In this document: one piece after another, positions 47,321 through 56,361 of the stretch | Layout: each line of letters starts with the position of its first letter | Numbering within the stretch: position 1 is the stretch's first letter | Assembly: GCF_000378425.1 (NCBI RefSeq) | Contig: NZ_KB899827.1 | Location: 1 to 64,000, forward strand | Length of the DNA: 64,000 nt | Direction: 5' to 3' | DNA from: Cohnella laeviribosi DSM 21336 | Lineage (GTDB): Bacteria > Bacillota > Bacilli > Paenibacillales > Paenibacillaceae | Translations under genes and position numbers: made by a program | Notes under the pieces: generated by a model | The model's database searches: none | The model's input: only the letters and a program-made list of their open reading frames with translations | What the model was told of the DNA's origin: nothing

Positions 47321-49564
47321 TTATTTGCCGACTTTGACGCGGATCGTCACCGTTTTGCCTTCGAATTGCGCCTTGATGGTCGTGCTGCCTTTGGCGACGG
47401 CCGTCACGACGCCGGAGGAGGATACGGTTGCGACCTTCGAGCTGCTTGCGGTCCATGCGGCGAGCGACGTCACGTCCGCGGTCTTGCCGTTTTCATAAAC
47501 CGCCGTCAGCTTGACCGTCGAGCTTGCTCCCGGCGCAAGCGTAAGCGGCGAATCGGAGGCGGTGAGCTTGGTCAGCTTGGCCTTGACCGTAAACGGGATG
47601 GACAGCGTTTTGCCCTGAATCGAGCCCGTGATCTTGCCGCTGCCTTCGGCGAGCCCCTTGACGCTGGTGCCGTTCACGCTGACAAGGCTTTCGTCGGACG
47701 GCGTCCATTCGATGCGGGAGGCGATCGAAACCTTTTTGCCGCTCTTCGTTTTGCCCGTCACCTTGATGCTCTTCGATTTTTTCAGCGTCAGGTCGATGCT
47801 CGCCGGATCGATCGTAAAGGAGACGAACTCCTCTTCGACGGTAACGGATATTTTCACGGTTGCGTTCAGGTAGGTGCCGGTCAGCGTCGCCTTCGCGGGC
47901 GCAAGTCCTTTCCAGGTACCGTCTTTCACCAGCAGGTTGACGGACGAAGACGTCCATTTCACCTTGTCGGTCACGACCTCCTCGTCTCCGTTGTCATAGA
48001 CCGCCGTGATGGCCGGGAAAGGCGTTTCCTTGCCGATGATCAGGCTCAGCGAATCGGTTTCCGGAAGCAGCAGATGCACTTTCTTGTTGACGACGACTTC
48101 GACCGTGCCCGACAGCTCTTCGCCGCTGCCGTTCCGAATCGTGGCCGTCAGCGTTGCCGTGCCCGTTGCCCGCGCGGTCCATTTGCCGTCTTTGACGGAG
48201 ACGACCGAATCGTCGGAGCTTGTCCAGGTGACCGCATCGCTGATGTCGATCGTGTCGCCGGAGAGCGCCGTACCGCTGACGGAAGGCAGCGTGCCGGTTT
48301 CGTCCGCGTACGTATCGATGCGCTCCTTGCCGATCGTCAGCTCCGTAATGGTCGGATACACGGTGACGTTCAGCGTCCGGGTCAGCCCTTTGTAAGAGGC
48401 CGTAATCGTCGTCGTGCCCGCGCTCTTCGGCGTTACATAAGCTTTGCCACCGGAAATGTCGACCGTAGCCGCCATCAGATTCGATGAGGTCCAAGCGGCT
48501 TCGGCGGTAACGTCGGTTTTGGAGTCAAGGCCGTTCAGCACGTAAGCGCTAATCTCCTTCGGACCGCCCTGCAGAGGAATTTTCAAATTTTTCTCCGGTG
48601 TGATGCGAAGCGCTTCGTACGGCGTGCGCACGACAAACGTAATCGTGGCGGACACGCCCAGGTACGTCGCCTTGATTTCGGCCGTACCGGCCCCGACGAC
48701 GGTCACGACCCCGTTCTCGTCAACCTTCACGACGCCCGTGTCGCTGCTTGACCAAGCCGCCTTGGACGTGACGTCTTCGGTGCCTCCGGACTTCAGCGTC
48801 GCGGTAACGGACAGCGAGTCGTAATCGTCGTCTCCGACATACAGCTCGATGGGCCCCTTTTGGTCGAATTTCAACCCCGAGTAAGGGGAGGAGACCGTCA
48901 GCTTAACCGAATCGGACCTTCCCAGATAGCTGGCTTTAATCGTCGTTTCACCGGATGCAACCAGCGTCACCACTCCGTTTTCGACGGTGGCCACGCCGGT
49001 ATTCGACGACGTCCAGGACGCTTCGTCGCTGACGTCGGTCTCGCCGCCTCCGCTCGTTTCGATCCCGATCGCCTTCAGCGTGAGGGACTCGCCCAGCCGG
49101 ATGTCCAGCTTGTCCGCCAAGTTGGCCGATTCCCCCTGCTTGCGAAGCTCGAGAGAGCTGTAGCGGTATACGGCATTGACGGTTACCGACGCCGTGTAGC
49201 CGGCGTATTTCCCCGTGATGACGACGTTCTTGGCGCTTGCGGTAGCCGTCACGACGCCGCCGCTGACCGAAACCGCGGAATTGGAAGAGCTCCAGGTCGC
49301 GACCGACGTCACATCCTTCTTCGTCGTCGATCCGCTGACCGTAGCCCATAAGGTCAATGCGATCGAATCTTCATTCACGTAGATCGTGTTGGATGGCAAG
49401 GAAGACAATTCCACAGCCGTAATCGTTTCATCCGCCGCCGCCGCAAGGCCGCCGATCTGGCCCCACAACAAAGCCGCGGTTAAAATGGCGACAATCCAAC
49501 GAATCGTTATGCGCTCCGGACGCCGCGGCCGCTGTCGCGCCGCTTGAATCGCGTTGCTGTTCAT
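47321..49564 (-). CDS. Secreted protein of tandem bacterial Ig-like (Big_2) domains
   Basis: A 747-residue exported protein. After a basic N-terminus and a hydrophobic signal (about 23-43, cut near LAAAA-D), roughly eight or nine repeats of ~80 residues follow, each with a Big_2 pattern: VTSxAxWTSSNxxVATVxxGVVTAxxxGxxTIKAxYxG. No enzyme, SLH or LPXTG domain is visible, so it is either released or held by a partner. It could serve as an adhesin or spacer. Confidence 0.88.
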   Translation of the reverse strand: MNSNAIQAARQRPRRPERITIRWIVAILTAALLWGQIGGLAAAADETITAVELSSLPSNTIYVNEDSIALTLWATVSGSTTKKDVTSVATWSSSNSAVSVSGGVVTATASAKNVVITGKYAGYTASVTVNAVYRYSSLELRKQGESANLADKLDIRLGESLTLKAIGIETSGGGETDVSDEASWTSSNTGVATVENGVVTLVASGETTIKASYLGRSDSVKLTVSSPYSGLKFDQKGPIELYVGDDDYDSLSVTATLKSGGTEDVTSKAAWSSSDTGVVKVDENGVVTVVGAGTAEIKATYLGVSATITFVVRTPYEALRITPEKNLKIPLQGGPKEISAYVLNGLDSKTDVTAEAAWTSSNLMAATVDISGGKAYVTPKSAGTTTITASYKGLTRTLNVTVYPTITELTIGKERIDTYADETGTLPSVSGTALSGDTIDISDAVTWTSSDDSVVSVKDGKWTARATGTATLTATIRNGSGEELSGTVEVVVNKKVHLLLPETDSLSLIIGKETPFPAITAVYDNGDEEVVTDKVKWTSSSVNLLVKDGTWKGLAPAKATLTGTYLNATVKISVTVEEEFVSFTIDPASIDLTLKKSKSIKVTGKTKSGKKVSIASRIEWTPSDESLVSVNGTSVKGLAEGSGKITGSIQGKTLSIPFTVKAKLTKLTASDSPLTLAPGASSTVKLTAVYENGKTADVTSLAAWTASSSKVATVSSSGVVTAVAKGSTTIKAQFEGKTVTIRVKVGK

Positions 49565-49694
49565 CGGGTAGAATAATCCTCCTAAATCATACTTTTTCGT
49601 CCATATCCGCTATATTTATCGGCATGCAGATCGAAATATTGAAGAGTAGAGGGAAAATCTGTTCAAATTCCTATTTTCGAGGAAGCTCACCGGA

Positions 49695-49729
49695 CATAAA
49701 AAAGGACCGCTCCATGGGGAGCGGTCCCT
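49695..49729 (-). terminator. Intrinsic terminator after the YhgE gene
   Basis: On the minus strand GGGACCGCTCC and GGAGCGGTCC pair around CCAT and run into six T. Confidence 0.9.
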
Positions 49730-49738
49730 TGATCGGTC

Positions 49739-51868
49739 TTACGAATGGACGGCCGAATTCGCCGCTGCGTAACGGGCTCCGGAAGACCCGCTCAGCCGGC
49801 GGCTGCGCACCGTGAACAGCGTCACGATCAGCGCCACAAAGACGGCCGCGTAAGCCGCGAGATCCAGAAGCTGCGCGCGGATTTCCCAGGCGTCTCCGCC
49901 GGCGATAAGCAGGCGCAGCGCCTTGATCGCATGCGTCATCGGCATCCAATCGCCGATCCGCTGCAGCCATTGCGGCAGCAGCTCCGCCGGATAGGTGCCG
50001 GCGCTGGACGCAAGCTGCAGCGTCAGCAGAATGACGGCGACAAACCGCCCGACGTTGTCCGCAAGCGTAACGAAAAATTGCACGATCGTCATAAAAGTTA
50101 AGGAAATGGCCGCCGTAACCGCGACAAACATCGGCACATCGGGCACCTTGAGCCCGATGCCGTAAATCAGCAGCGCATCGGCCAGCAGCGTCTGGATCAA
50201 CACGACGGGCGCAAACAGAAGCAGCTTGGACAGATACCATCGGAAGCCGCTCTTTACCGTAGCGGCGGCATCCCGCAGCGGAAGAATCACCGTCGACATC
50301 AGCACGCCGACATACAGGCCGAGCGAGAGGAAATACGGCGTCATCCCGGTGCCGTAGTTCGGAATATCGGCCAGCTTATGCTCCTGAACGGCCACGGGGT
50401 TGGCGAACATCTCGGCCTGCCGGTCGTTCCCCGCTCCGGACGAAGCTTCCGCGGAAGCCTCTCCGAGCTTGTCGGCCAGCTCTTTCGAACCGTCCTCCAG
50501 CTTGAGCAATCCGCCCTTCAGCTCCGAAGAACCGTCGGCCAGCCGCAGCGTGCCGTCGTTGACGGCGTCCAACCCTTCGGCCGCCTGCGCCAGCCCGCTG
50601 CGCAACGTTCCGGCGCCGTCCGCCACCGACTTCGCGCCGGCGGCCAGCTTCGACGCCGCTGCCGATGCTTCCGCCAGCTTGCCGCCAAGCGACTCCGCCC
50701 CTTGCCGGAGCTTGGTTTGCCCGGCGGCAAGCTGCGCCGCGCCGGACGCGAGTTCCCCTTGCCCGGCCGCCAACCGCTGCGCGCCGTCCGACAGGCTTGC
50801 CGCGCCCTGCTTGAGCTCATCGGCGCCGGCGGCGACGGACTTCGCCGCCGCCAGCAATTGCATGAACGCCGCGTCGCTTTCCATCCCGCCGTGCGCCGCC
50901 GCATACTGCTCCAGCCCGGCGGCAAGCTGTGCCGCGCCTTTGGCCAAGTCGGCGCTGCCCGACTTGGCGGCCTCCGCACCGGCAGCGAGCGATTGCCCGC
51001 TGCTTGCCAGCTGATCGGCTCCCGCCGCAAGCCGGTTCGCCGCCGCCTCCGCGTCCTTCGCGCCGGACGCAAGCGCCTTTCCGCCGTCGGCGAGCTGTGC
51101 GGCGCCGGACGCCAAAGCCCGGCTGCCGTCCGCCACCGACTTCGCGCCGGCCTGAAGCTTCGCCGCGCCGCCGGCGAGCTGGCCGACCCCTTGCTCCAGA
51201 TCCTGAGTGCCGCTGGCCAGCTTGGCGAGATTTTCGCGCAGCCGCTCCGCGCCCGACTCGGCTTCCTTCGCGCCGTCGGCCAGCTTCGACGCCCCTTCGC
51301 TGGCGTCGCTGAAGCCGTCGGCCGCTTCGCCGATCGAGTCGAATACCGCTTGGGCGTACGCCTTCGTCACCGCCTGCGCGACGTCGCTCCGGAGCTTCTC
51401 CGAAGCTTCCGCCCCGATCCGCGAGGACAAGTAGTTCCAGCCGTCATCCACGTAATATTGAATAGCCGCAGGCTGCGGCGCCTCGTCCTTCAGCGTCGTC
51501 GCCTTTTGCGAGAAATCGTCCGGAATGACGAACGCCATCGAATACCGGTGTTCCTTCAGTCCGTTCATCGCTTCCCGCTCTTCCGTAAACGTCCATTTGA
51601 AGCTGTCGTCCTCTTTCAGCTCGCCGATCAAATCCTCGCCGACATGAAGCTGCTTGCCGTTCATCGAAGCTCCCGCATCCTTGTTCACGACGGCCACCGG
51701 CAGCCGGTCGAGCTTGCCGTAAGGGTCCCAAAAGGCCCCGATCAGCATGCCGCTGTACAGCAGCGGAATCACCGCCAGACCGGCGATGGACAGCATCATC
51801 ATTCGGTTGCGCAGCAGCCGTTTGAACTCGGCTTTGACAGGTCCGCTTCCCGGGTTCTTTTTCCCCAT
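49739..51868 (-). CDS. yhgE: YhgE/Pip family membrane protein (ABC-2-like fold)
   Basis: A ~709-residue protein. One N-terminal helix (about 22-42) is followed by an extracytoplasmic part whose start (PVAVVNKDAGASMNGK) is the YhgE/Pip signature. A long region (about 195-490) of short Ala/Gly-rich heptad-like repeats (GAxxLAxGAxxLxxG) comes next, then five or six C-terminal helices. Start is the MGKKNPG methionine, behind AAGGAG. YhgE proteins relate to phage infection protein and type VII accessory factors. The neighbouring TetR gene and shared operators indicate repression. Confidence 0.9.
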   Translation of the reverse strand: MGKKNPGSGPVKAEFKRLLRNRMMMLSIAGLAVIPLLYSGMLIGAFWDPYGKLDRLPVAVVNKDAGASMNGKQLHVGEDLIGELKEDDSFKWTFTEEREAMNGLKEHRYSMAFVIPDDFSQKATTLKDEAPQPAAIQYYVDDGWNYLSSRIGAEASEKLRSDVAQAVTKAYAQAVFDSIGEAADGFSDASEGASKLADGAKEAESGAERLRENLAKLASGTQDLEQGVGQLAGGAAKLQAGAKSVADGSRALASGAAQLADGGKALASGAKDAEAAANRLAAGADQLASSGQSLAAGAEAAKSGSADLAKGAAQLAAGLEQYAAAHGGMESDAAFMQLLAAAKSVAAGADELKQGAASLSDGAQRLAAGQGELASGAAQLAAGQTKLRQGAESLGGKLAEASAAASKLAAGAKSVADGAGTLRSGLAQAAEGLDAVNDGTLRLADGSSELKGGLLKLEDGSKELADKLGEASAEASSGAGNDRQAEMFANPVAVQEHKLADIPNYGTGMTPYFLSLGLYVGVLMSTVILPLRDAAATVKSGFRWYLSKLLLFAPVVLIQTLLADALLIYGIGLKVPDVPMFVAVTAAISLTFMTIVQFFVTLADNVGRFVAVILLTLQLASSAGTYPAELLPQWLQRIGDWMPMTHAIKALRLLIAGGDAWEIRAQLLDLAAYAAVFVALIVTLFTVRSRRLSGSSGARYAAANSAVHS

Positions 51869-51933
51869 GCATCTCCCGCTCCTTCTCTCTCGTTTCGGCG
51901 CGGCTCGACCGCGCCATCCGCCATAATACGACA

Positions 51934-51956
51934 TGACCAATTTGGACATCCGGTCA
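51934..51956. promoter_or_regulatory. TetR-type operator upstream of yhgE
   Basis: TGACCAA, nine bases, then CCGGTCA: the same 7-9-7 design as the site before tetR, with two mismatches in the second arm. It lies between the tetR stop and the yhgE start, so yhgE probably has its own promoter. Confidence 0.75.
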
Positions 51957-51979
51957 GTTTGATTCAAAAAAAGAATGCG

Positions 51980-52570
51980 TCAGCGCACCGCCAGCCCTTC
52001 GATACAATAGAGCCGGAAGCTGCTCAGCACCTTTTCCTTCGTCAGCGGCTTATGCAGATGATTGCCTTCCGCCGTAAGCGCCAGATACATTTTCAGCATC
52101 ATATAAGCGGTCAATTCCGGATCGCAGGGCCGAATTTCCCCCTTGTCGACCGCCTGTTTCACATGCTTGGCAATGTAGCCGATGATCGCCCGCTCGATCT
52201 TTTCCAGCCCTTGCTGCGCCATCGGGGTGCCGATGTCCCGGACCTCCTGGGACAGCTTGACGGCCAGCGCGTGCCGGTCCCGGTAATCCAGCACCCGGCT
52301 GAGCACCTTCAGCAAATTGTCGGCAAAGGAAAGGGAAGGGTCCAGCGTTTCATCCGCCACCTTCTTCATGTCGCGAATGAGATCGTCCATGATCTTCTCA
52401 AACAGCTCTTCCTTGTTCGCATAGAACGTGTAAATCGTTCCTTTGCCGACATTCGCCAGCTTCGCGACCTGTTCCATGGTCGTCGCCTTGTAGCCGAAGG
52501 AGGCGAACGAACGGGCTGCGGCTTCGGTTACCTGCTTGCGACGGTCCGGCGTCTTCCGTTCTTGAACCAT
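51980..52570 (-). CDS. TetR/AcrR family repressor
   Basis: A 196-residue regulator. The N-terminal HTH reads RRKQVTEAAARSFASFGYKATTMEQVAKLANVGKGTIYTFYANKEEL, followed by an all-helical ligand domain. It is directly upstream of yhgE, the same pair as yhgD-yhgE in B. subtilis. Matched palindromes stand before both genes, so it likely represses itself and yhgE. The inducer is unknown. Confidence 0.93.
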   Translation of the reverse strand: MVQERKTPDRRKQVTEAAARSFASFGYKATTMEQVAKLANVGKGTIYTFYANKEELFEKIMDDLIRDMKKVADETLDPSLSFADNLLKVLSRVLDYRDRHALAVKLSQEVRDIGTPMAQQGLEKIERAIIGYIAKHVKQAVDKGEIRPCDPELTAYMMLKMYLALTAEGNHLHKPLTKEKVLSSFRLYCIEGLAVR

Positions 52571-52598
52571 CGGTCGTGCGCCTCCTCTCCGAAAAAAC

Positions 52599-52621
52599 TG
52601 ACCAAAATAACAAATTGGTCA
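52599..52621. promoter_or_regulatory. TetR-type operator upstream of the tetR gene
   Basis: TGACCAA, nine bases, then TTGGTCA: a perfect 7-9-7 palindrome 29 bases before the start codon. Its twin lies before yhgE. Confidence 0.8.
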
Positions 52622-52669
52622 TTTCGTTCTAAAGGCTACGATAACACAGGCGGGGCTAATCTTCAAGCT

Positions 52670-53053
52670 TTACATTTTATATTCCTTTCGGAGTCCCTCA
52701 AGCAGCTCGAGCGAACGTTCCGCCCAGCGCTTCAGCCGTTCGAGCCGCTCCACCTCGGCCGCAAACGCCGTCTGCAGCGATTCTCCGTACGGCGGGACCG
52801 CCCCTTCGTAAGGCTGTATGGCCGAAGACGGCACCCACACCTTCTCGCGGAAAGCGGACGCGCGGCGTTCGTGGAACATCGGGACGTCCGGATCGTAGGG
52901 ATGATGAAGATCCCCTTGCGACGGATGCCGGAGCACGGCCAAGATTTGCACAAGCGTTCTGCGGCCGTCCGATTCCACGACTTCCGCGATATATTCTCCC
53001 GTTTTGTAGCTCGCTTTGACCCTTTGTCCGCTTGCATGGTTCGTTTCGCCCAT
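52670..53053 (-). CDS. kapB: KapB-like sporulation phosphorelay protein
   Basis: A 127-residue protein of the kinase-associated protein B family: VKASYKTGEYIAEVVESDG..., LAVLRHPSQGDLHHPYDPDV, FHERRASAFREKVWVPSSAIQPYEGAVPPY. In B. subtilis KapB supports KinB signalling into the sporulation phosphorelay. GGGAGG precedes the ATG. Single gene, divergent from the glycosyltransferase. Confidence 0.88.
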   Translation of the reverse strand: MGETNHASGQRVKASYKTGEYIAEVVESDGRRTLVQILAVLRHPSQGDLHHPYDPDVPMFHERRASAFREKVWVPSSAIQPYEGAVPPYGESLQTAFAAEVERLERLKRWAERSLELLEGLRKEYKM

Positions 53054-53246
53054 TCACGGATTCCTCCCTGAAAAAAACGGATTCGTGCCTACACCGAAAT
53101 TGTACACCGCCGGCGGCCGCAACGCACGATTGCCTGGAAAATTTCGGAGCGAATCCGGGCGAATGCCCATTCGCGTTCGGGCGCACTTGTCCCGAGTCCG
53201 ATAACCGCGTAATATGGAAAGTAGGTAAAGTGGAGGAATGTTTACG

Positions 53247-54362
53247 ATGCGTAAAAAACGAGTTCTGCTGCTTTCCGAAGGTTTCGGCACCGGTCATACC
53301 CAAGCGGCGCACGCGCTTTCGGTCGGGCTCCGCCAACTGTCTCCCCGCGTGCAGACGAAGGTCATCGAGCTGGGGACGTTTCTGAACCCGGTTATCGGGC
53401 CGCTGATTTTGTCCGCATACCGCAAAACCGTCAGCAGCAGACCCAAGCTTGTCGGCAAGCTTTACCGCAATCACTACGACAAATCGCTGAACCGGATGAA
53501 GAGGTTCGCCCTGCACCGGTTGTTTTACAATCATGTTTCCGATGTCATCGAGCAGCTTAAGCCGGACATCATCGTGTGCACGCATCCGTTTCCCAATGCG
53601 GTGGTCAGCCGGCTGAAGCGTCTCGGCCTGGACGTGCCCTTGTGCACGGTCATCACCGACTACGATGCGCACGCCACCTGGGTGAACCCGGAGGTGGACA
53701 TGTATCTGGTCAGCACGTCTACCGTCCGGAACAAGCTGATCGCCCGCGGCATTCCGCCCGGCAAGATCGAAGTGACCGGCATCCCGGTGCATCCGAATTT
53801 CTGGCATCCGCATGACCGCGCCGAAATTCTGACGCAGTTCGGGCTTGCCGACATGCCGACCGTCCTCATTATGGGCGGCGGATGGGGGCTGATGTATTCC
53901 GAGCAAATGGTCGAGTACATGACCTCCTACGCCGACAAAGTCCAGCTGATCCTTTGCGTGGGCAGCAACGAAAAAGCGCGCGAGAAGCTGCTTGAGGATC
54001 CGAAGTTCCAGCATCCGAACATCAAGGTGCTCGGCTTCACCAAGGAGATCAGCAAGCTGATGGACGTCTCCGATCTTCTGGTCACCAAGCCCGGCGGCAT
54101 GACCTGCACCGAAGGGATGGCCAAAGGCATTCCCATGCTGTTCTACGAGCCGATCCCCGGACAGGAGGAGGAAAACCTCGACTACTTCGTCACCCACGGG
54201 TTCGGCGAAGCGCTCACGTCCACCGAGACGATCGACCGCTGGTTCCGGCTGATTCAGGAGCCCTACGCGGCCGGTCAGCATCGCGATACGCTGCTTGCGC
54301 TGCGGAATGCCGAGTATAATCCGGCTAGGTGCTCGGAGGCGATTCTGGCCCTGTTGGAGTAA
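53247..54362 (+). CDS. MGDG synthase/UgtP-type glycosyltransferase
   Basis: About 371 residues, GT-B fold of family GT28. The N-terminal acceptor domain has VLLLSEGFGTGHTQAAHAL and DIIVCTHPFPNAV. The C-terminal nucleotide-sugar domain has VLIMGGGWGL and VTKPGGMTCTEGMAKGIPMLFYEPIPGQEEEN. Such enzymes glycosylate diacylglycerol or similar lipids. I choose the second ATG because GGAGG is only one base from the first. A UDP-glucose substrate is likely but unproven. Confidence 0.9.
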   Translation: MRKKRVLLLSEGFGTGHTQAAHALSVGLRQLSPRVQTKVIELGTFLNPVIGPLILSAYRKTVSSRPKLVGKLYRNHYDKSLNRMKRFALHRLFYNHVSDVIEQLKPDIIVCTHPFPNAVVSRLKRLGLDVPLCTVITDYDAHATWVNPEVDMYLVSTSTVRNKLIARGIPPGKIEVTGIPVHPNFWHPHDRAEILTQFGLADMPTVLIMGGGWGLMYSEQMVEYMTSYADKVQLILCVGSNEKAREKLLEDPKFQHPNIKVLGFTKEISKLMDVSDLLVTKPGGMTCTEGMAKGIPMLFYEPIPGQEEENLDYFVTHGFGEALTSTETIDRWFRLIQEPYAAGQHRDTLLALRNAEYNPARCSEAILALLE

Positions 54363-54518
54363 GCCGGGTTCCGGTCTTCCGCCGGCTCTGTCCGCTCTGT
54401 CCGCGTCCGGGCGTTTTGCCCGTCGCCTGCCCTTGCCTGAAGGGCCGGCTGAAGCGGAAAAGTATTGTTGTGTCCGAGCCGCCGGACGATGCGGCCGTCC
54501 GAAATCCCGGCCCTTAAG

Positions 54519-54571
54519 AAACGAACCTCCAAAACCACGGCCAAAGCGCGGGTTTGGAGGTTCGTTTGTTG
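54519..54571 (+). terminator. Intrinsic terminator of the glycosyltransferase gene
   Basis: AACGAACCTCCAAA and TTTGGAGGTTCGTT pair around a ~20-base loop with a T-rich tail (TTTGTT). It is ~160 bases beyond the stop codon. Confidence 0.75.
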
Positions 54572-54684
54572 CATATCAAAAGCGGGGAAAACGAAAGCTT
54601 TCCAAATTTCGAAAATGGCCGTTTGACACAGCCTCGCGCATCCGGTCTGACAGGGTCGAGCACGCCGACCCGCTCGAGCGGCTA

Positions 54685-54903
54685 TGCAATTGCCACAACA
54701 GCAACTGCATAGCCCGTTTTCGCGTGCACCCCCGATTTAAGTGCCTAAACAGCAACTAAACCGGACATCCGCCCCGCCGAGCCGGTCGATCAGCTCTGCA
54801 ATTGCCACAACAGCAACTGCATAGCCCGTTTTCGCGTGCACCCCCGATTTAAGTGCCTAAACGGCAACTAAACCGGACATCCGCCCCGCCAAGCCGGTCA
54901 AGC
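54685..54903. repeat. 112-bp tandem duplication with hairpins
   Basis: Two nearly identical copies start at 54685 and 54797. Each holds TGCAATTGCCACAACAGC, a pyrimidine-rich TGCACCCCCGATTTAAGTGC, and AACTAAACCGGACATCC. In the first copy GGCTATGCA pairs with TGCATAGCC. It fills the gap between two convergent genes. No gene is supported. Confidence 0.88.
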
Positions 54904-54932
54904 GGGATTGCAATTCGCAAAACCGTGCCGAA

Positions 54933-55943
54933 TTATAACGCGCTGCCCCCGAAGAGGAAACGGTACTCCCAGTGCTTGCCGGCGATCGAATCGATGCGCA
55001 CCCCTCCCGATTTTTGCGAATAGGTGTGCAAAATTTGCCCGTCGCCCAAATAAATGCCGACATGCGAGATTCTTGTGCTGAACGGGCTTTTGGAAGCGTA
55101 ATTCGAGAGGCTTGTCCCTTTGTAATCCATAAAAAACATCAGGTCTCCGCGCTTTAGCTGCTTCCAGTCGGTCGTCACCTGCGACTTGCTGCGGACATAG
55201 GAGCCCTGGCCGCGGGAATCGGCCGGCAGCGTAATGCCCAGCGCATCTTTGAAGGCTTGTCTGACGAAGTCGGAACAGTCGAACGTCGACGTATCGTTCC
55301 GGTCCGAGCCGAATTCGTACGGTGTGCCCAAATATTTCATTCCCGCGGCGATGACGGACTCCACTTGGGAGGACGAGGGCGCAGCCCCGCCGGGAGCCGA
55401 GGGAGTAGAAGGCGTCGAAGGCGCCGCTATGCTTCCGGTCAGCTTGATGTACTTGGCCGACGAGCTGACGTAGCCCGATACGCCGTTCGCATCCGTTACC
55501 GCGTACCAATAGGCATTCACCTTCGAAGTGACCGTAACGTTCTCGTTCTTTTTCAAATAGCGGATGAGCGCCCCCGAAGTCGACGGCGACTTGCGGAAAG
55601 CCACGCCGGACACGATGACGGCATTGCTGCCGCGGGCCGTGACGGCAGAAGCGTCGCCGCCGACGAGACGGACGTACTTTTCCTGAGAGGAGACATATCC
55701 GATCTGGCCCGAAGCGTCCTTGACCTTGTACCAGTAGCTGTTCGTTTTTTCCAGCAGCGTCAAGGTCTCGCCCGGCTTCAAATGCCGCATGACGCTGGAA
55801 GACGTGCTCGGCGCCGTCCGGAAGTTGACCGGAGCGACAATGCTGACCGATTCCGGCTTCGCTGCCGCGGAACCTCCCGCCGGCGCGATCGCGGCCATCA
55901 GAAGCATGCCCGACAATAACAACGTGATTCGTCTCATGCGCAT
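54933..55943 (-). CDS. Secreted NlpC/P60 endopeptidase with two SH3 domains
   Basis: A 336-residue exported wall hydrolase. A signal peptide (about 1-28) is followed by two bacterial SH3 domains (about 33-95 and 105-170) with NFRTAPSTSSSV and AFRKSPSTSGAL, a Ser/Pro/Ala linker, then the NlpC/P60 domain: catalytic Cys in STFDCSDFVRQAF and His in STRISHVGIYLGDGQILHT. It would cut peptidoglycan stem peptides. AGGAGG precedes the start. Confidence 0.95.
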   Translation of the reverse strand: MRMRRITLLLSGMLLMAAIAPAGGSAAAKPESVSIVAPVNFRTAPSTSSSVMRHLKPGETLTLLEKTNSYWYKVKDASGQIGYVSSQEKYVRLVGGDASAVTARGSNAVIVSGVAFRKSPSTSGALIRYLKKNENVTVTSKVNAYWYAVTDANGVSGYVSSSAKYIKLTGSIAAPSTPSTPSAPGGAAPSSSQVESVIAAGMKYLGTPYEFGSDRNDTSTFDCSDFVRQAFKDALGITLPADSRGQGSYVRSKSQVTTDWKQLKRGDLMFFMDYKGTSLSNYASKSPFSTRISHVGIYLGDGQILHTYSQKSGGVRIDSIAGKHWEYRFLFGGSAL

Positions 55944-56361
55944 TTGGGTCCTCCTGTGATGTCAACGTTGTGAAGCGCGGCTCGGCTGCTTCGGGGTCTA
56001 TTATAGGCGGCCCCCGGACGTCTTCCATCGGACCCGTTTCATAGGACTTCTCCAATCCATAGGCAAATAGGATCAAGAACAGACTAGGAACAAAGAACGC
56101 AACTTCGCTTCGCGCAAAGGATCAACCCGACTCGGAAATCCACCAATTACCAAACCTTATTTTGCATCCAAACGCAATTTGCGGAATTTTAAGCCTCAAA
56201 ATTTGGAAACCGCAACGATCTTCCCGTTCCGCAAAAGGCTCCGACAACGAAAAAACACCCCGCCCTCCGGGTCTCCCGAAGGCGGGGCATTCGCTTCGCT
56301 TGCGCTTGACGGATCTGATTTCGGAAAAAGGTTCGGCTTATGTATGGCGGTTCTCCGGTGC
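55944..56361. other. Intergenic region between the DUF4362-like and NlpC/P60 genes
   Basis: 418 bases with only the terminator at 56249-56290 recognised. The 56040-56200 part is AT-rich and probably carries the NlpC gene promoter. Confidence 0.45.
56249..56291 (-). terminator. Intrinsic terminator after the DUF4362-like gene
   Basis: On the minus strand ATGCCCCGCC and GGCGGGGTGT pair around an inner CGGGAGACCCG stem and run into six T. Confidence 0.88.

Noticed and set aside
50378..53071. 897-codon open frame antisense to yhgE and tetR
   Set aside because: Low-complexity Arg/Gly/Leu product created by the reverse of the Ala/Gly-rich YhgE repeats.
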